Part shown: piece by piece, positions 25,084 to 33,410 of the stretch | Layout: the number at the start of each line of letters is the position of its first letter | Numbering within the stretch: the first letter of the stretch is position 1 | DNA from: JBGAJN01 sp044224905 | Lineage (GTDB): Bacteria; Verrucomicrobiota; Verrucomicrobiia; Limisphaerales; JBGAJN01 | Length of the DNA: 64,000 bases | NCBI GenBank assembly: GCA_044224905.1 | Contig: JBGAJN010000002.1 | Span: 1,054,001-1,118,000, forward strand | Direction of reading: 5' to 3' | Program-made: the position numbers and the translations under genes | Notes under the pieces: model-generated | What the model saw: the letters and a program-made list of their open reading frames with translations, nothing else | Told to the model about the DNA's origin: nothing | The model's database searches: none

Positions 25084-27228
25084 TCACTTCTTCGGCGCGG
25101 GCGGCAGGGCCTTGATCCACGCGAGGTTGAAAACGTAGTGGTCCTTGCTGGTGATGAGCTGGATGCGGCCATCGCGGGTCTGCGTGATGGCGAGGTAGCC
25201 GTTGATGTCGGCGGTGGTTTTGCCTTCGGGGGCGATGAGGCGGCTGTCGGGCCAGGTTTTGCCTTCGTCGTAGCTCACGGCGGCATAGAGGCCAGTGCCG
25301 GTGTAGTTGCCGCCGGTGGACTTGAAGGTGAGGCCGTGGCGCTGGTCTTTCGGCGTGCGGGCCTGATCGGTGAAGGAGCAAAGCACGATGGGGCCTTCTT
25401 TGAGACGCAGCATGGCTGGGCGCTGCGTGTTGCTGACGATGGGGAACTCGCTGATGGCCCACTGCCAGGTCTCGCCGAGGTCGCTGGAGTAGCTGACGGG
25501 CATTTTGAGGTCGAAACGCTTCTGCGCGGGCTCCTCGGGTGAGAGACGACCGAAGGCCATGAGGCGTCCGTCGGTGAGTTCGACGATGGGTGAGTGGATG
25601 CCGGCTATGAAAGGTCCTTTGCCTCCGGGTTGAATGTCATCCGATCCTCGACGATCCCGCCCGGTTTCGCTCCAGGTCTTGCCGTTGTCGCGACTGATCG
25701 AGAGTCCGGAAAAGTCGAACGGGATCGCGATCACGCCTTCCTTCGTGCGGATGGGATTGCTGGCCGACTCGCCGTGTGCCCGCATCACTTCGGCCTTCGA
25801 CCAAGTCAAGCCGTTGTCGATGGAGCGGCGGATCACGATGTCGCCGTGCTGCCGTCCCTCGACGAGGTGGTAGAGCGTTTTGTCGCCGTCCCACCAGATT
25901 TTCGGCGCGTGATCATTCACATCCTGCGCGTCCCAAAACGACGAAGCTGGCTCCCATTCCTTCGCGCCATAGCGCAGTCGGGAGGCGGCGTTCGCGGTGG
26001 TGAGATCCGTTTCGCCGAGGGTGGAGAACCATACAGCGAGCAAATCGCCATTCGGGCACTCAGTGATCGACGGGCTATGATTCTGGCTGATGAAAACGGG
26101 GCCGACCGCGCCTTCGGGGATGCGCACATAGGGCTTCGGACCTTCGTAGAACGGCGCGTCTGCCGCGACACGGACACTCTTGTCCGTGAAGTTGCTGCGG
26201 ACAGGATTGTCCGCATCACGCTGACTCACGTTCTGCGCATTCAGCGGCGGCGCAGCCAGCGGCAGCGGTTTTCCCTTCGGCAACTCACCCTGCACGACGC
26301 GGAAGCCGATGCGATTGCTCGCGGAGTTCGTCACCCACGAACCGCGATTCGCGGAGCGCAGGAAGCGGATCATCGAAGAATGAAAGCCGCCACGGAACAC
26401 GCGGCAGTCACCATCCGCACGGCCCAACGGATCGGTCTGAGCACCGCTCTCATACGGCCCATACCAATCGCTGCACCACTCGGCCACATTGCCGTGCATG
26501 TCGTGGAGGCCCCAGGCATTCGGCGTCTTCTGCGCCACCCGCAGCGACCCCGCGCCTCCGGCTCTCGATTCCTCCTCGGGGTGATCCAGACCGAGGATCT
26601 GCCCTTGCTTCAGCTTCGCCGATGCCTTACCGGCATTCCGCCAGTCATACTCACGCGGCATCGGTCCCGGCGGGAAATACACCGCGCGGTAGTTGTCGTC
26701 GCCAAACCACTTCTGATGCTTGTCCGGCAACGTGTCGCCGGTGTTGAACAGGGTCGTCGTCCCCGCGCGGCAGGCATACTCCCACTCCGCCTCGGTCGGC
26801 AGGCGATAGGTCCTGCCTTCCTTCTTCGAGAGCCACTCGCAAAACGCCACCGCCCGCTCCCACGTCACACCGCTTGCCGCGTCATCATCCGTTGGCTTCG
26901 ACTTTGGGTCACTCGTTTTGAACTGCGGATCGAACTGCCGAAACTGCGCCACCGTGACCTCGGTGACGCCCATCAGGAAAGGCTGCGTGATCGTGACCTG
27001 ATGCGCGGGCTTCTCATCAAAATCGATCCGGTCGAAGTCCTTGTGCATCTCGCCGAAGCGCTTTTGACGGAGGTAATCCTCCATCGGTGGTCCGTCCTGT
27101 CCCATCATGAATGTGCCCGCCTCGATGCGCACGAGTTTCATGCCGATGGAGTTCGTGATGGGCTCGGCGGCGTAGAGTGCAGCCAGCGGCGCGAGCAGCA
27201 GGGCGGTGAGTGCGAGAATTCGCCTCAT
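25084..27228 (-). CDS. Secreted fusion of FGE/SUMF1-like domain and sialidase-like propeller
   Basis: 714 residues, signal peptide MRRILALTALLLAPLAALYA. Residues about 24-315 are a formylglycine-generating-enzyme-like domain: NSIGMKLVRIEAGTFMMG, TWERAVAFCEWLSKKEG, RLPTEAEWEYACRAGT, HGNVAEWCSDWYG and NRIGFRVV. The region of the two catalytic cysteines in real FGE (SxCxRYRCAAR-like) reads GGFHSSMIRFLRSANRGS, so both are absent. Residues about 370-714 form a BNR propeller (SIDNGLTWSKA, SRDNGKTWSET, SYDEGKTWPDS). Real FGE would oxidise the sulfatase Cys; this one probably cannot by that mechanism. The SUMF1 fold may instead act as a binding or EgtB-like iron domain. It is 3 bases from the PSD1 gene and 14 from a sulfatase. 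Confidence 0.88.
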   Translation of the reverse strand: MRRILALTALLLAPLAALYAAEPITNSIGMKLVRIEAGTFMMGQDGPPMEDYLRQKRFGEMHKDFDRIDFDEKPAHQVTITQPFLMGVTEVTVAQFRQFDPQFKTSDPKSKPTDDDAASGVTWERAVAFCEWLSKKEGRTYRLPTEAEWEYACRAGTTTLFNTGDTLPDKHQKWFGDDNYRAVYFPPGPMPREYDWRNAGKASAKLKQGQILGLDHPEEESRAGGAGSLRVAQKTPNAWGLHDMHGNVAEWCSDWYGPYESGAQTDPLGRADGDCRVFRGGFHSSMIRFLRSANRGSWVTNSASNRIGFRVVQGELPKGKPLPLAAPPLNAQNVSQRDADNPVRSNFTDKSVRVAADAPFYEGPKPYVRIPEGAVGPVFISQNHSPSITECPNGDLLAVWFSTLGETDLTTANAASRLRYGAKEWEPASSFWDAQDVNDHAPKIWWDGDKTLYHLVEGRQHGDIVIRRSIDNGLTWSKAEVMRAHGESASNPIRTKEGVIAIPFDFSGLSISRDNGKTWSETGRDRRGSDDIQPGGKGPFIAGIHSPIVELTDGRLMAFGRLSPEEPAQKRFDLKMPVSYSSDLGETWQWAISEFPIVSNTQRPAMLRLKEGPIVLCSFTDQARTPKDQRHGLTFKSTGGNYTGTGLYAAVSYDEGKTWPDSRLIAPEGKTTADINGYLAITQTRDGRIQLITSKDHYVFNLAWIKALPPAPKK

Positions 27229-27231
27229 ATC

Positions 27232-30189
27232 TCAGTCGAGGTAAACAAATTCATTCGCGTTGATGAGCATACGGCAGAGGGCGAAGAGACCCTGCTCAGT
27301 GATGAGCGGCGTGGCGGCGCGCAGTTCGGAGGCGGTGGGAACGCGTTGGAATGCGAGCGCGAAGGCGCGGCGAACCGAGGCTTCGTGCGAGCTGGCTTCG
27401 CCTTCGATGCGCGCGGCGAGGTAACGCGCCTGCTGGAGCATGAATTCGTTGTTGCTCAGCGTGAGCGCCTGCAGGGCCGTCGTGGTGTTCACGCGTGCGG
27501 GCGTGAGGTTCGCCGGGTCGGGGCAGTCGAGCGTGGACATGAACTGGTGCGGCGTGGTGCGCACGACAAATCGGTAGATGCTGCGCCGCCAAAGTTCCGG
27601 TTTGTCCGGCGTGATGTAGTCGTAGATGGGCGCGTAGGCCTCGGTGTAGTTGAAGTCGCGGAAGCCGGGGCCGCCGCGTTCGAGGTTCAATTTGCCGCTC
27701 ACCGCGAGCACGGTGTCGTGGAGGGATTCGGCATCGAGGCGTCGCGGGTTCTGTCGCCAGAGGAGGCGGTTTTGCGCGTCGAGCGCGGATGCTTTCCCAT
27801 TCGCGCTCGTAGACGCCTGCCGATACACAGCGCTTGTCACGATGAGACGGTGCATCGTCTTGAGCGACCAGCCGCTTTTGAGGAACTCGCCTGCGAGCCA
27901 GTCGAGCAGCTCCGGGTGCGATGGCTTGTCGCCGCCGAGGCCGAAGTCGCTTGGTGTGCTGACAAGGCCCTGGCCGAAATGATGATGCCAGAGACGGTTC
28001 ACGAGCACGCGACGTGTGAGCGGATTGTCGGGATGCACGATCCACTCCGCGAGCGCACGGCGGCGTTCGCCTTCGGGCGTCGCGTTGTCGCCGAACTTCG
28101 CTGCGGCGTGCTTTGCCCAGGTGAATGCCCCGGGCGCGACTTCCGCTCCTTCGCTTTCGGGGTCGCCGCGCCGCTGTACGCGGACCACGGGCGCGTTGGT
28201 CGCAGCTACGACGGCGTAGACCTTCAGCGCATCCGGTAACGCTTTCAGCTCACCTTCGAGCATCGCGACTTGAGCACGGAGTTCCTTCAGGCGCCGCTGC
28301 TCGGCGTTGGTGAGCGTCGCCGCGCCGGCATCGGGGCCGAGCCGGGCATCGCCAATGAAAAGCAGGTCGCTGCCGATGCCGTCGCCGCCGTCGGTGGCCA
28401 CGAGCGTGAGTGTCTTCGCCGTCGCGGGCACGGCGACGTCGAGCGCTGCTGTCTCGTCTTTGCGCAGCTTGAGTTTCTGGAACTTCTGCTCCGCATCCAC
28501 GAACACCGTGAAATCCGCACGCGTCGCTGCCGCGTTTTGTGCCGCGCCAAAACCGACGACGCCCGTGAGCCGCATCGCCGCCAGCCCGCTCGCCGCGCGA
28601 ATCTTCGCGAGGTCAAACGTCACGCCGCTGTTCGCGTGCATGCCTAGGATGCTGTGGCCCTTCGTCGCGTAATCCACACCGTTGAGCTTTGCGCTGCGCT
28701 GCGCATTGAGCGGTCCGTTGCGGATGATGTCCCAAAAGTGCCCGCTCGTTGCCGGCACGCCCTTCACCTCCTGCTTGAAGGCGACGTTCACTGTGCCGCG
28801 GCCGTCCGGGACGAACACCCACTGCACAAACTCCGGCTTCTCCTTCGCGTCGGCGGGCCACTCGATTTTCTGCAAACGGTTCGCCGCGATGTCGCGACGG
28901 TAGCCGAGCTTCTCCTTTGTGAACGTGCCGTAGCGCAGGTCAACGCCGCGGTCCTTCACACCCGTGCCGCGACCGTTGCCGCCGCCGATCATATCGGCGA
29001 GGTCGAGTCCCTCGCCCGCGAGTCGGGCGAGTTCACCGCGCACGGAGGTGAGGCTCTTGTTGATGCGCGCCTTTTCCTCGGCGACGCGCTTTGTCTCCGT
29101 CGCGCTTACTTCGCGCTCGCCGCGCTTCACGCCGGCGAAGACCGACCAGAGGCTGTAATATTCTTGTTGCGTGATGGGGTCGAGCTTGTGGTCGTGGCAG
29201 CGCGCGCAATTGATGGTAATGCCCATCGTCGCGGTGATGACCTGCGTGACCATGTCGTCGAGGTCGCCCGCGCGCGCGGCGCGTTTGAGCATGTCGCTCT
29301 TCGTTTCGACCTGACCGACAAAATCCCACGGCCCCGCCGCGAGAAAGCCGGTCGCGGTCACCGCCGTTGCATCATCCGGCGCAATGACATCACCGGCAAT
29401 CTGTTCGCGGATGAACTGGTTGTAGGGCTTGTCTGCGTTCAGCGAGTCGATGACGTAATCGCGATACCGCCATGCATTCGGACGCAACTGGTCGCGCTCG
29501 AAGCCATGCGTGTCAGCGTAGTGCGCAATGTCCAGCCAATGCCGCGCCCAGCGCTCGCCGTAGTGTGGCGACGCGAGCAACTCATCCACGAGCTTTTCGT
29601 AGGCACGTGGATCGCGGTCTTTCACAAACTGCTCCACGCGCTCCGGCGTCGGTGGCAAACCGAGTAAATCAAAACTCAACCTGCGAATGAGCGTGCGTCG
29701 GTCTGCCTCGGGCGCCATGGCGAGGCCGTTGGTTTTCAGCGTGGCGCGGATGAACGCATCAATTGAAGCGTCCTTCGCAAAATCCTTTCGCACCGGCTGC
29801 ACAGACCAATGCTGCAAGCGCTTGTCCACGGATACCGCGCGATCCGCGTCATTTTCCGGCCACGGCGCGCCGGTCTCAATCCACGCCCTCACCGCCGCGA
29901 CCTGCTGCGCCGTCAGCCGTTCACCTTTCGGTGGCATGCGCTCATCCTCATTGTCGCTCGAGATGCGGCGGAACAGTGCGCTCTTTGCCGCGTTGCCCGC
30001 TACAATCACCGGTCCGTCATGCCCGCCCTTGACAGCGAAAACTTTCGCATCCAGACGCAACTCGCCCTTCTGCTTTTTCTCACCGTGGCATTCAACGCAG
30101 TGCTTCTGCAGCAGCGGGCGAATCTCGCGGTCAAAGTCCGCGGCGAGCAGTGCGTAGGGAGCGAGAAGTATGGAAATCAAGTGCTTCAT
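27232..30189 (-). CDS. PSD1 and DUF1549/DUF1553 cytochrome-domain protein
   Basis: 985 residues with a short export signal (MKHLISILLAPYALLAA). The N-terminal planctomycete cytochrome C domain has CVECH (Cys31, Cys34, His35) as a c-type haem site. DUF1549 follows (RRLSFDLLGLPPTPERVE, HWLDIAHYADTHGFERD, CARCHDHKLDPITQQEYY, which contains a second CxxCH). A central ConA-like segment (about 400-600) is followed by DUF1553 (RALAEWIVHPDNPLTRRVLVN, NPRRLDAESLHDTVLAVSG, NNEFMLQQARYLAARI). Such proteins are usually followed by a DUF1501 gene. Electron transfer to an extracytoplasmic oxidation is a common suggestion, not proven. Tightly coupled (3 bases) to the downstream fusion gene. Confidence 0.95.
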   Translation of the reverse strand: MKHLISILLAPYALLAADFDREIRPLLQKHCVECHGEKKQKGELRLDAKVFAVKGGHDGPVIVAGNAAKSALFRRISSDNEDERMPPKGERLTAQQVAAVRAWIETGAPWPENDADRAVSVDKRLQHWSVQPVRKDFAKDASIDAFIRATLKTNGLAMAPEADRRTLIRRLSFDLLGLPPTPERVEQFVKDRDPRAYEKLVDELLASPHYGERWARHWLDIAHYADTHGFERDQLRPNAWRYRDYVIDSLNADKPYNQFIREQIAGDVIAPDDATAVTATGFLAAGPWDFVGQVETKSDMLKRAARAGDLDDMVTQVITATMGITINCARCHDHKLDPITQQEYYSLWSVFAGVKRGEREVSATETKRVAEEKARINKSLTSVRGELARLAGEGLDLADMIGGGNGRGTGVKDRGVDLRYGTFTKEKLGYRRDIAANRLQKIEWPADAKEKPEFVQWVFVPDGRGTVNVAFKQEVKGVPATSGHFWDIIRNGPLNAQRSAKLNGVDYATKGHSILGMHANSGVTFDLAKIRAASGLAAMRLTGVVGFGAAQNAAATRADFTVFVDAEQKFQKLKLRKDETAALDVAVPATAKTLTLVATDGGDGIGSDLLFIGDARLGPDAGAATLTNAEQRRLKELRAQVAMLEGELKALPDALKVYAVVAATNAPVVRVQRRGDPESEGAEVAPGAFTWAKHAAAKFGDNATPEGERRRALAEWIVHPDNPLTRRVLVNRLWHHHFGQGLVSTPSDFGLGGDKPSHPELLDWLAGEFLKSGWSLKTMHRLIVTSAVYRQASTSANGKASALDAQNRLLWRQNPRRLDAESLHDTVLAVSGKLNLERGGPGFRDFNYTEAYAPIYDYITPDKPELWRRSIYRFVVRTTPHQFMSTLDCPDPANLTPARVNTTTALQALTLSNNEFMLQQARYLAARIEGEASSHEASVRRAFALAFQRVPTASELRAATPLITEQGLFALCRMLINANEFVYLD

Positions 30190-30192
30190 GGC

Positions 30193-30456
30193 TCACTTGG
30201 CGCGTTTCTTCTTCAGAGGCGCAAGATTCTCGGCTGCGGTCAGCACGTGGTTGCGCGAGAGTCGGCCCGCCTGCTTGGTGTTCGGCTCAATGGAGAGCCG
30301 TGCTGCGATGAGCGCCCGCAAATGGTCAGCAAAATTCGGAATTGGCAGCGAAGGAGAATCATCTACGGGACCATACCATCGCCCCACAGCACCAACGTCA
30401 GCGCCGTGCGGAATTTCGACTAGCCAAGGCGATCGGGCAAAAGCGTCAAGAGTCAT
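30193..30456 (-). CDS. Short ORF before PSD1 gene, possible gene or remnant
   Basis: 87 residues ending 3 bases before the PSD1 start. The frame has a stop at 30463-30465, so it cannot extend far upstream. The sequence is not Arg-rich like shadow frames: it contains FADHLRALIAARLSIEPN and a basic end LAPLKKKRAK, similar in style to the tails of neighbouring genes. No signal peptide and no recognised domain. It may be a small leading gene or the degraded 3' end of a longer gene. The spacing to PSD1 argues for co-translation. Weakly supported. Confidence 0.35.
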   Translation of the reverse strand: MTLDAFARSPWLVEIPHGADVGAVGRWYGPVDDSPSLPIPNFADHLRALIAARLSIEPNTKQAGRLSRNHVLTAAENLAPLKKKRAK

Positions 30457-30531
30457 GTGTAATCATTGTCAGGTGGTCTGATCACTGTAGAAACGCGCGT
30501 ATTCAAAACGAAACTCTTTTCCGTCTTTGAA

Positions 30532-31587
30532 TCACTTGAGTCGCCAGCGGCGCGTTAATTCATCCCAGCCTACGTTGTCGCCCGAGGGAAGTTTCGCAAG
30601 GCGGGGCGAGCGGTGAACGGTAGCCTCAAACATCTGCACGATGGATTCGCCGATTTGCCACACGGCGTGGCGGAAGTTTGCCTTGTCGGCGAGTTCGATC
30701 ATCTGGGCGTAGTTCAAACCGACGGCCTTTCGCGTGGATTCGTTACAGTCGAGGCGCCCTTCCGCGGTGCGCATGAGTTCGACGTTTTTCAGAACGTCCT
30801 TTGCATGGAAGGCACACCAGCGGCGGTTCTCGGCGAGGACTGCGTTCAGCAGGGATTGTTTTGCCGGTTCCCAGCCATCGGGAAATTTGTGCGCGAGGAG
30901 TCCGCGCGGTTCGGCGATGCGCATGTAGTGAAGTTGCACCGGTTCGACTGGCGTCGCAGCGAGATCGGCAAAGAGCGCGGGCCAGTCGAGGCGAAGTTCC
31001 TTCATGCCGATTTCGTGGAACGTGATGAGGTCTTGGATGGGGCGGTTGCGCCGTGTGTACTTGCCGTCGAGCAAATTCAGATCGACGCCCTCGTGGATGG
31101 ATTTGATGAGGCTGTCGCTGACGACGTGGACGATCCAACCGAAGACGTAAGCGAGCGCGCGTTCACTTGGTCCAAAGAACTCGAACGTGTCCTCGATCAC
31201 ATCGGCGAAATAGTCCGGCAGATGATCCCACGGCACGGTGTGTTCGCGGTCGGCCTTGCTCCAGCCGAAGACGAGGTGCGCGCGGCCATAGAATAGTTCG
31301 TGAATCTCGCGTGGCGTGTATTCGTGGCCGTCGTGCTTGAGCTTCCACGGTCGCACGGCTCCGCCGGTGATCGGACTTTTTTCCAATGGCACCGTGCCGT
31401 AGCCGACTTCGCGACCGGTGTCCACGCAGACCGCCTCGGGCATCGTTTGAATGTCGCTCCCGAGATAAGCACCGGCGAGGAAGCTCGCGAAATGGCGTGT
31501 GGCAATCGGCGCGATGGGCAGCATGCGTTGCGCGGCGGCCTTCGCGCCGAGCACCGCATACATGGAATGACCGATGATGCCGCTCAT
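30532..31587 (-). CDS. Zinc-dependent phospholipase C-like (S1/P1-type) protein, tentative
   Basis: 351 residues. Near the N-terminus MSGIIGHSMYAVLGAKAA and RHFASFLAGAYLGSDIQTMP resemble the N-terminal metal-binding segment of zinc-dependent phospholipase C-like proteins (pfam00882). The later FGWIVHVVSDSLIKSIHEGVDL gives the expected His-x3-Asp and His. An aromatic/acidic middle includes HLPDYFADVIEDTFEFFG. The protein has no clear Sec signal, only a hydrophobic first 20 residues. The family acts on phospholipids or is uncharacterised, so no substrate is claimed. It is separated from the 30-kb cluster by 75 bases and from the next gene upstream by 92, so co-transcription with either is possible. 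Confidence 0.55.
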   Translation of the reverse strand: MSGIIGHSMYAVLGAKAAAQRMLPIAPIATRHFASFLAGAYLGSDIQTMPEAVCVDTGREVGYGTVPLEKSPITGGAVRPWKLKHDGHEYTPREIHELFYGRAHLVFGWSKADREHTVPWDHLPDYFADVIEDTFEFFGPSERALAYVFGWIVHVVSDSLIKSIHEGVDLNLLDGKYTRRNRPIQDLITFHEIGMKELRLDWPALFADLAATPVEPVQLHYMRIAEPRGLLAHKFPDGWEPAKQSLLNAVLAENRRWCAFHAKDVLKNVELMRTAEGRLDCNESTRKAVGLNYAQMIELADKANFRHAVWQIGESIVQMFEATVHRSPRLAKLPSGDNVGWDELTRRWRLK

Positions 31588-31679
31588 TAAAATAATTTCG
31601 ATTAAAAGTAGCTCGTGACGCGGGTCTCAACTCAGACGACGCGGTGAAATGTCACATACTTTGTTTTGAACCGGTTGTC

Positions 31680-33410
31680 TCATGGCCCAAGCAGCACGCG
31701 ATAGAACCGCTTCAAGAAACTTCCCGCGTTCGTATCGGTCCAGTTGAACGGCAGAGTGGGGGAGTTGGTGACGAGGAGGTTGGTCCACGAGCTGAAGTTG
31801 GTAGTGACTTGCACCGTGTAGTCAGGGCCGGGCGCGCCGCTAATGAGAAGTCGGAGCGAGTTATTCGTGACGGCGAGTTGTGTCAGAGTCGCCTTGGTGA
31901 GCGGATTCACGAACACGGAGAATGCCTGCGTCGCACTGAGAGTGTTGGTGCCATTGTCTACGACGCGCACTTGAAACGAGTGGTTTGAGTTCGCCTGTGC
32001 AACCAAGGGACGCCACAAGAGGATGCCGGTGTTGGAGCCGATGATTGCGTTGCTGGGAGCGAGCAGGAGGCTGAAGGTTTGCACGTCCGGGAGGTCGGCG
32101 TCGGTAACCGAATTGGTGATGACGAGGTTCTCGCCGGCGTTGATCGTACGGTTCGAAACCGCCGCGAGAATTGGCGGGTCGTTCACAGGATTGACGGTGA
32201 CTTGAAAGGAATTGCTCGTCGTGCCGCCGTTGGCATCCGTCACCGCGAGGCTGATCTGCACGATGCCGAATTTATTCGTGGACGGAAAAACTTTTACTGT
32301 GCGATTGCTCCCTGAGCCGCCGAGAACAATGCCGGAGAGGGGGACGAGATTGGTGTCGGACGAATACTTCGTGAGGACAAGATTCGTCGCGGCAGTCTCT
32401 GTGTCGCCGATTGTGAAGTTGATTGTGCTGGTGGAGCCGTCTTCGTTAATGATGCGATTGATGAATGCGGAGATCGTCGGAAGGTCGTCGCTGAGGTTCA
32501 TCCCGAAATGATTGCTGAAGAAGACTTCGAGCGCGGCGGTGAGATTCGTCGCGAACATGAGCCGGCTGACGCTGGTGTCGCGCACGTTGGTTGAGTTGCA
32601 CTCAATCTGCAGGCCGCTGATGGTGCCACCGTTGACCGAGCCGTGCTGGTCGGTGTTGTAACCGCCATTGAAATACGAGTTGGTGCCGGGGTCCGGATCC
32701 GACGGGCTCGGAACCGATGGGTAACCGTTTGCGGCGAGCAAGCCGCCGAGGCTGTTGGTGCCGCGCAGCAGCTGGGCAAAGTTGAAGGGCGAGCGCGTGT
32801 TCAACTCGCGGATGCTCGATTGGCTGGCGTAGGTCGAGTTCCCGTTCAACGTTGTGTCCGACAAGCCGAGCTGTCCGGCGCTCAAGAGGTAGCCGATTTC
32901 CAGGCGTTGAAGGGGATGACCGTGGCCGTGGAGGTCGATGTAAAATCCGCGGCCGAACTGATTCGAGACAGTCTGCTTCGCGATCCCGATGAAATTCTGA
33001 AAATCGTTCCATGAAATCTCCGCGAGGGCGTTGCTCTGCGCGCCTTCGATGATCTCGCGGTTGCAATCCACCTTGATGCGATCGAGGTGGCAGATGATCA
33101 CGTGCGGAAAGTGCCCGAGCCGATTGGTCATCGCCTTGCGGATATCCAGGGCGAGCAGATCAGTATTGCTGTCTGTGGAGAAGGTGCCGTAGGTGCGATT
33201 GGGAAGTTCCGACGGATTGAGCGTTCCTCCATGAGGTGCGGACAGAATGAACGGCAAATCTCCCGCGATGTATTCGATGTAATTGTTGCGCCCGAAGTAG
33301 CTTTGCCCCGGCACATAGGTCTGCGCGCCGCAAATGCTGATAAACAGCAAGCTGATTATCAACGCAAAGGCGTTGAACGCGCGTTTCGTGGAAGGGAGCA
33401 TTTTTGGCAT
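31680..33410 (-). CDS. Secreted N-formylglutamate amidohydrolase-like protein with cadherin-like tail
   Basis: 576 residues. Signal segment about 8-30 (FNAFALIISLLFISICGAQ); start at Met1 or Met4 (33401). Residues about 45-305 match the N-formylglutamate amidohydrolase/peptidoglycan-amidase-like fold: LPFILSAPHGG, CHLDRIKVDCNRE, FYIDLHGHGH and ISGLQIECN hold the expected zinc and catalytic His/Glu/Arg positions. Residues about 310-500 are one or two cadherin/Ig-like beta domains (VFPSTNKFGIVQISLAVTDANGG, SLLLAPSNAIIGSNTGILLW). The C-terminus SFLKRFYRVLLGP is a type commonly seen at the end of secreted proteins in Limisphaera-like bacteria. The cytoplasmic histidine-pathway role of N-formylglutamate amidohydrolase is unlikely here; cell-wall or peptide amidase action is possible. 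Confidence 0.7.
   Translation of the reverse strand: MPKMLPSTKRAFNAFALIISLLFISICGAQTYVPGQSYFGRNNYIEYIAGDLPFILSAPHGGTLNPSELPNRTYGTFSTDSNTDLLALDIRKAMTNRLGHFPHVIICHLDRIKVDCNREIIEGAQSNALAEISWNDFQNFIGIAKQTVSNQFGRGFYIDLHGHGHPLQRLEIGYLLSAGQLGLSDTTLNGNSTYASQSSIRELNTRSPFNFAQLLRGTNSLGGLLAANGYPSVPSPSDPDPGTNSYFNGGYNTDQHGSVNGGTISGLQIECNSTNVRDTSVSRLMFATNLTAALEVFFSNHFGMNLSDDLPTISAFINRIINEDGSTSTINFTIGDTETAATNLVLTKYSSDTNLVPLSGIVLGGSGSNRTVKVFPSTNKFGIVQISLAVTDANGGTTSNSFQVTVNPVNDPPILAAVSNRTINAGENLVITNSVTDADLPDVQTFSLLLAPSNAIIGSNTGILLWRPLVAQANSNHSFQVRVVDNGTNTLSATQAFSVFVNPLTKATLTQLAVTNNSLRLLISGAPGPDYTVQVTTNFSSWTNLLVTNSPTLPFNWTDTNAGSFLKRFYRVLLGP

Noticed and set aside
25084..27228. Functional sulfatase-activating FGE
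   Set aside because: The catalytic Cys stretch has no Cys, so the standard annotation would be misleading.
25594..28239. Plus-strand frame of 881 residues
   Set aside because: Antisense shadow of the FGE-like/sialidase and PSD1 genes; Arg-rich, no motif, crosses a gene boundary.
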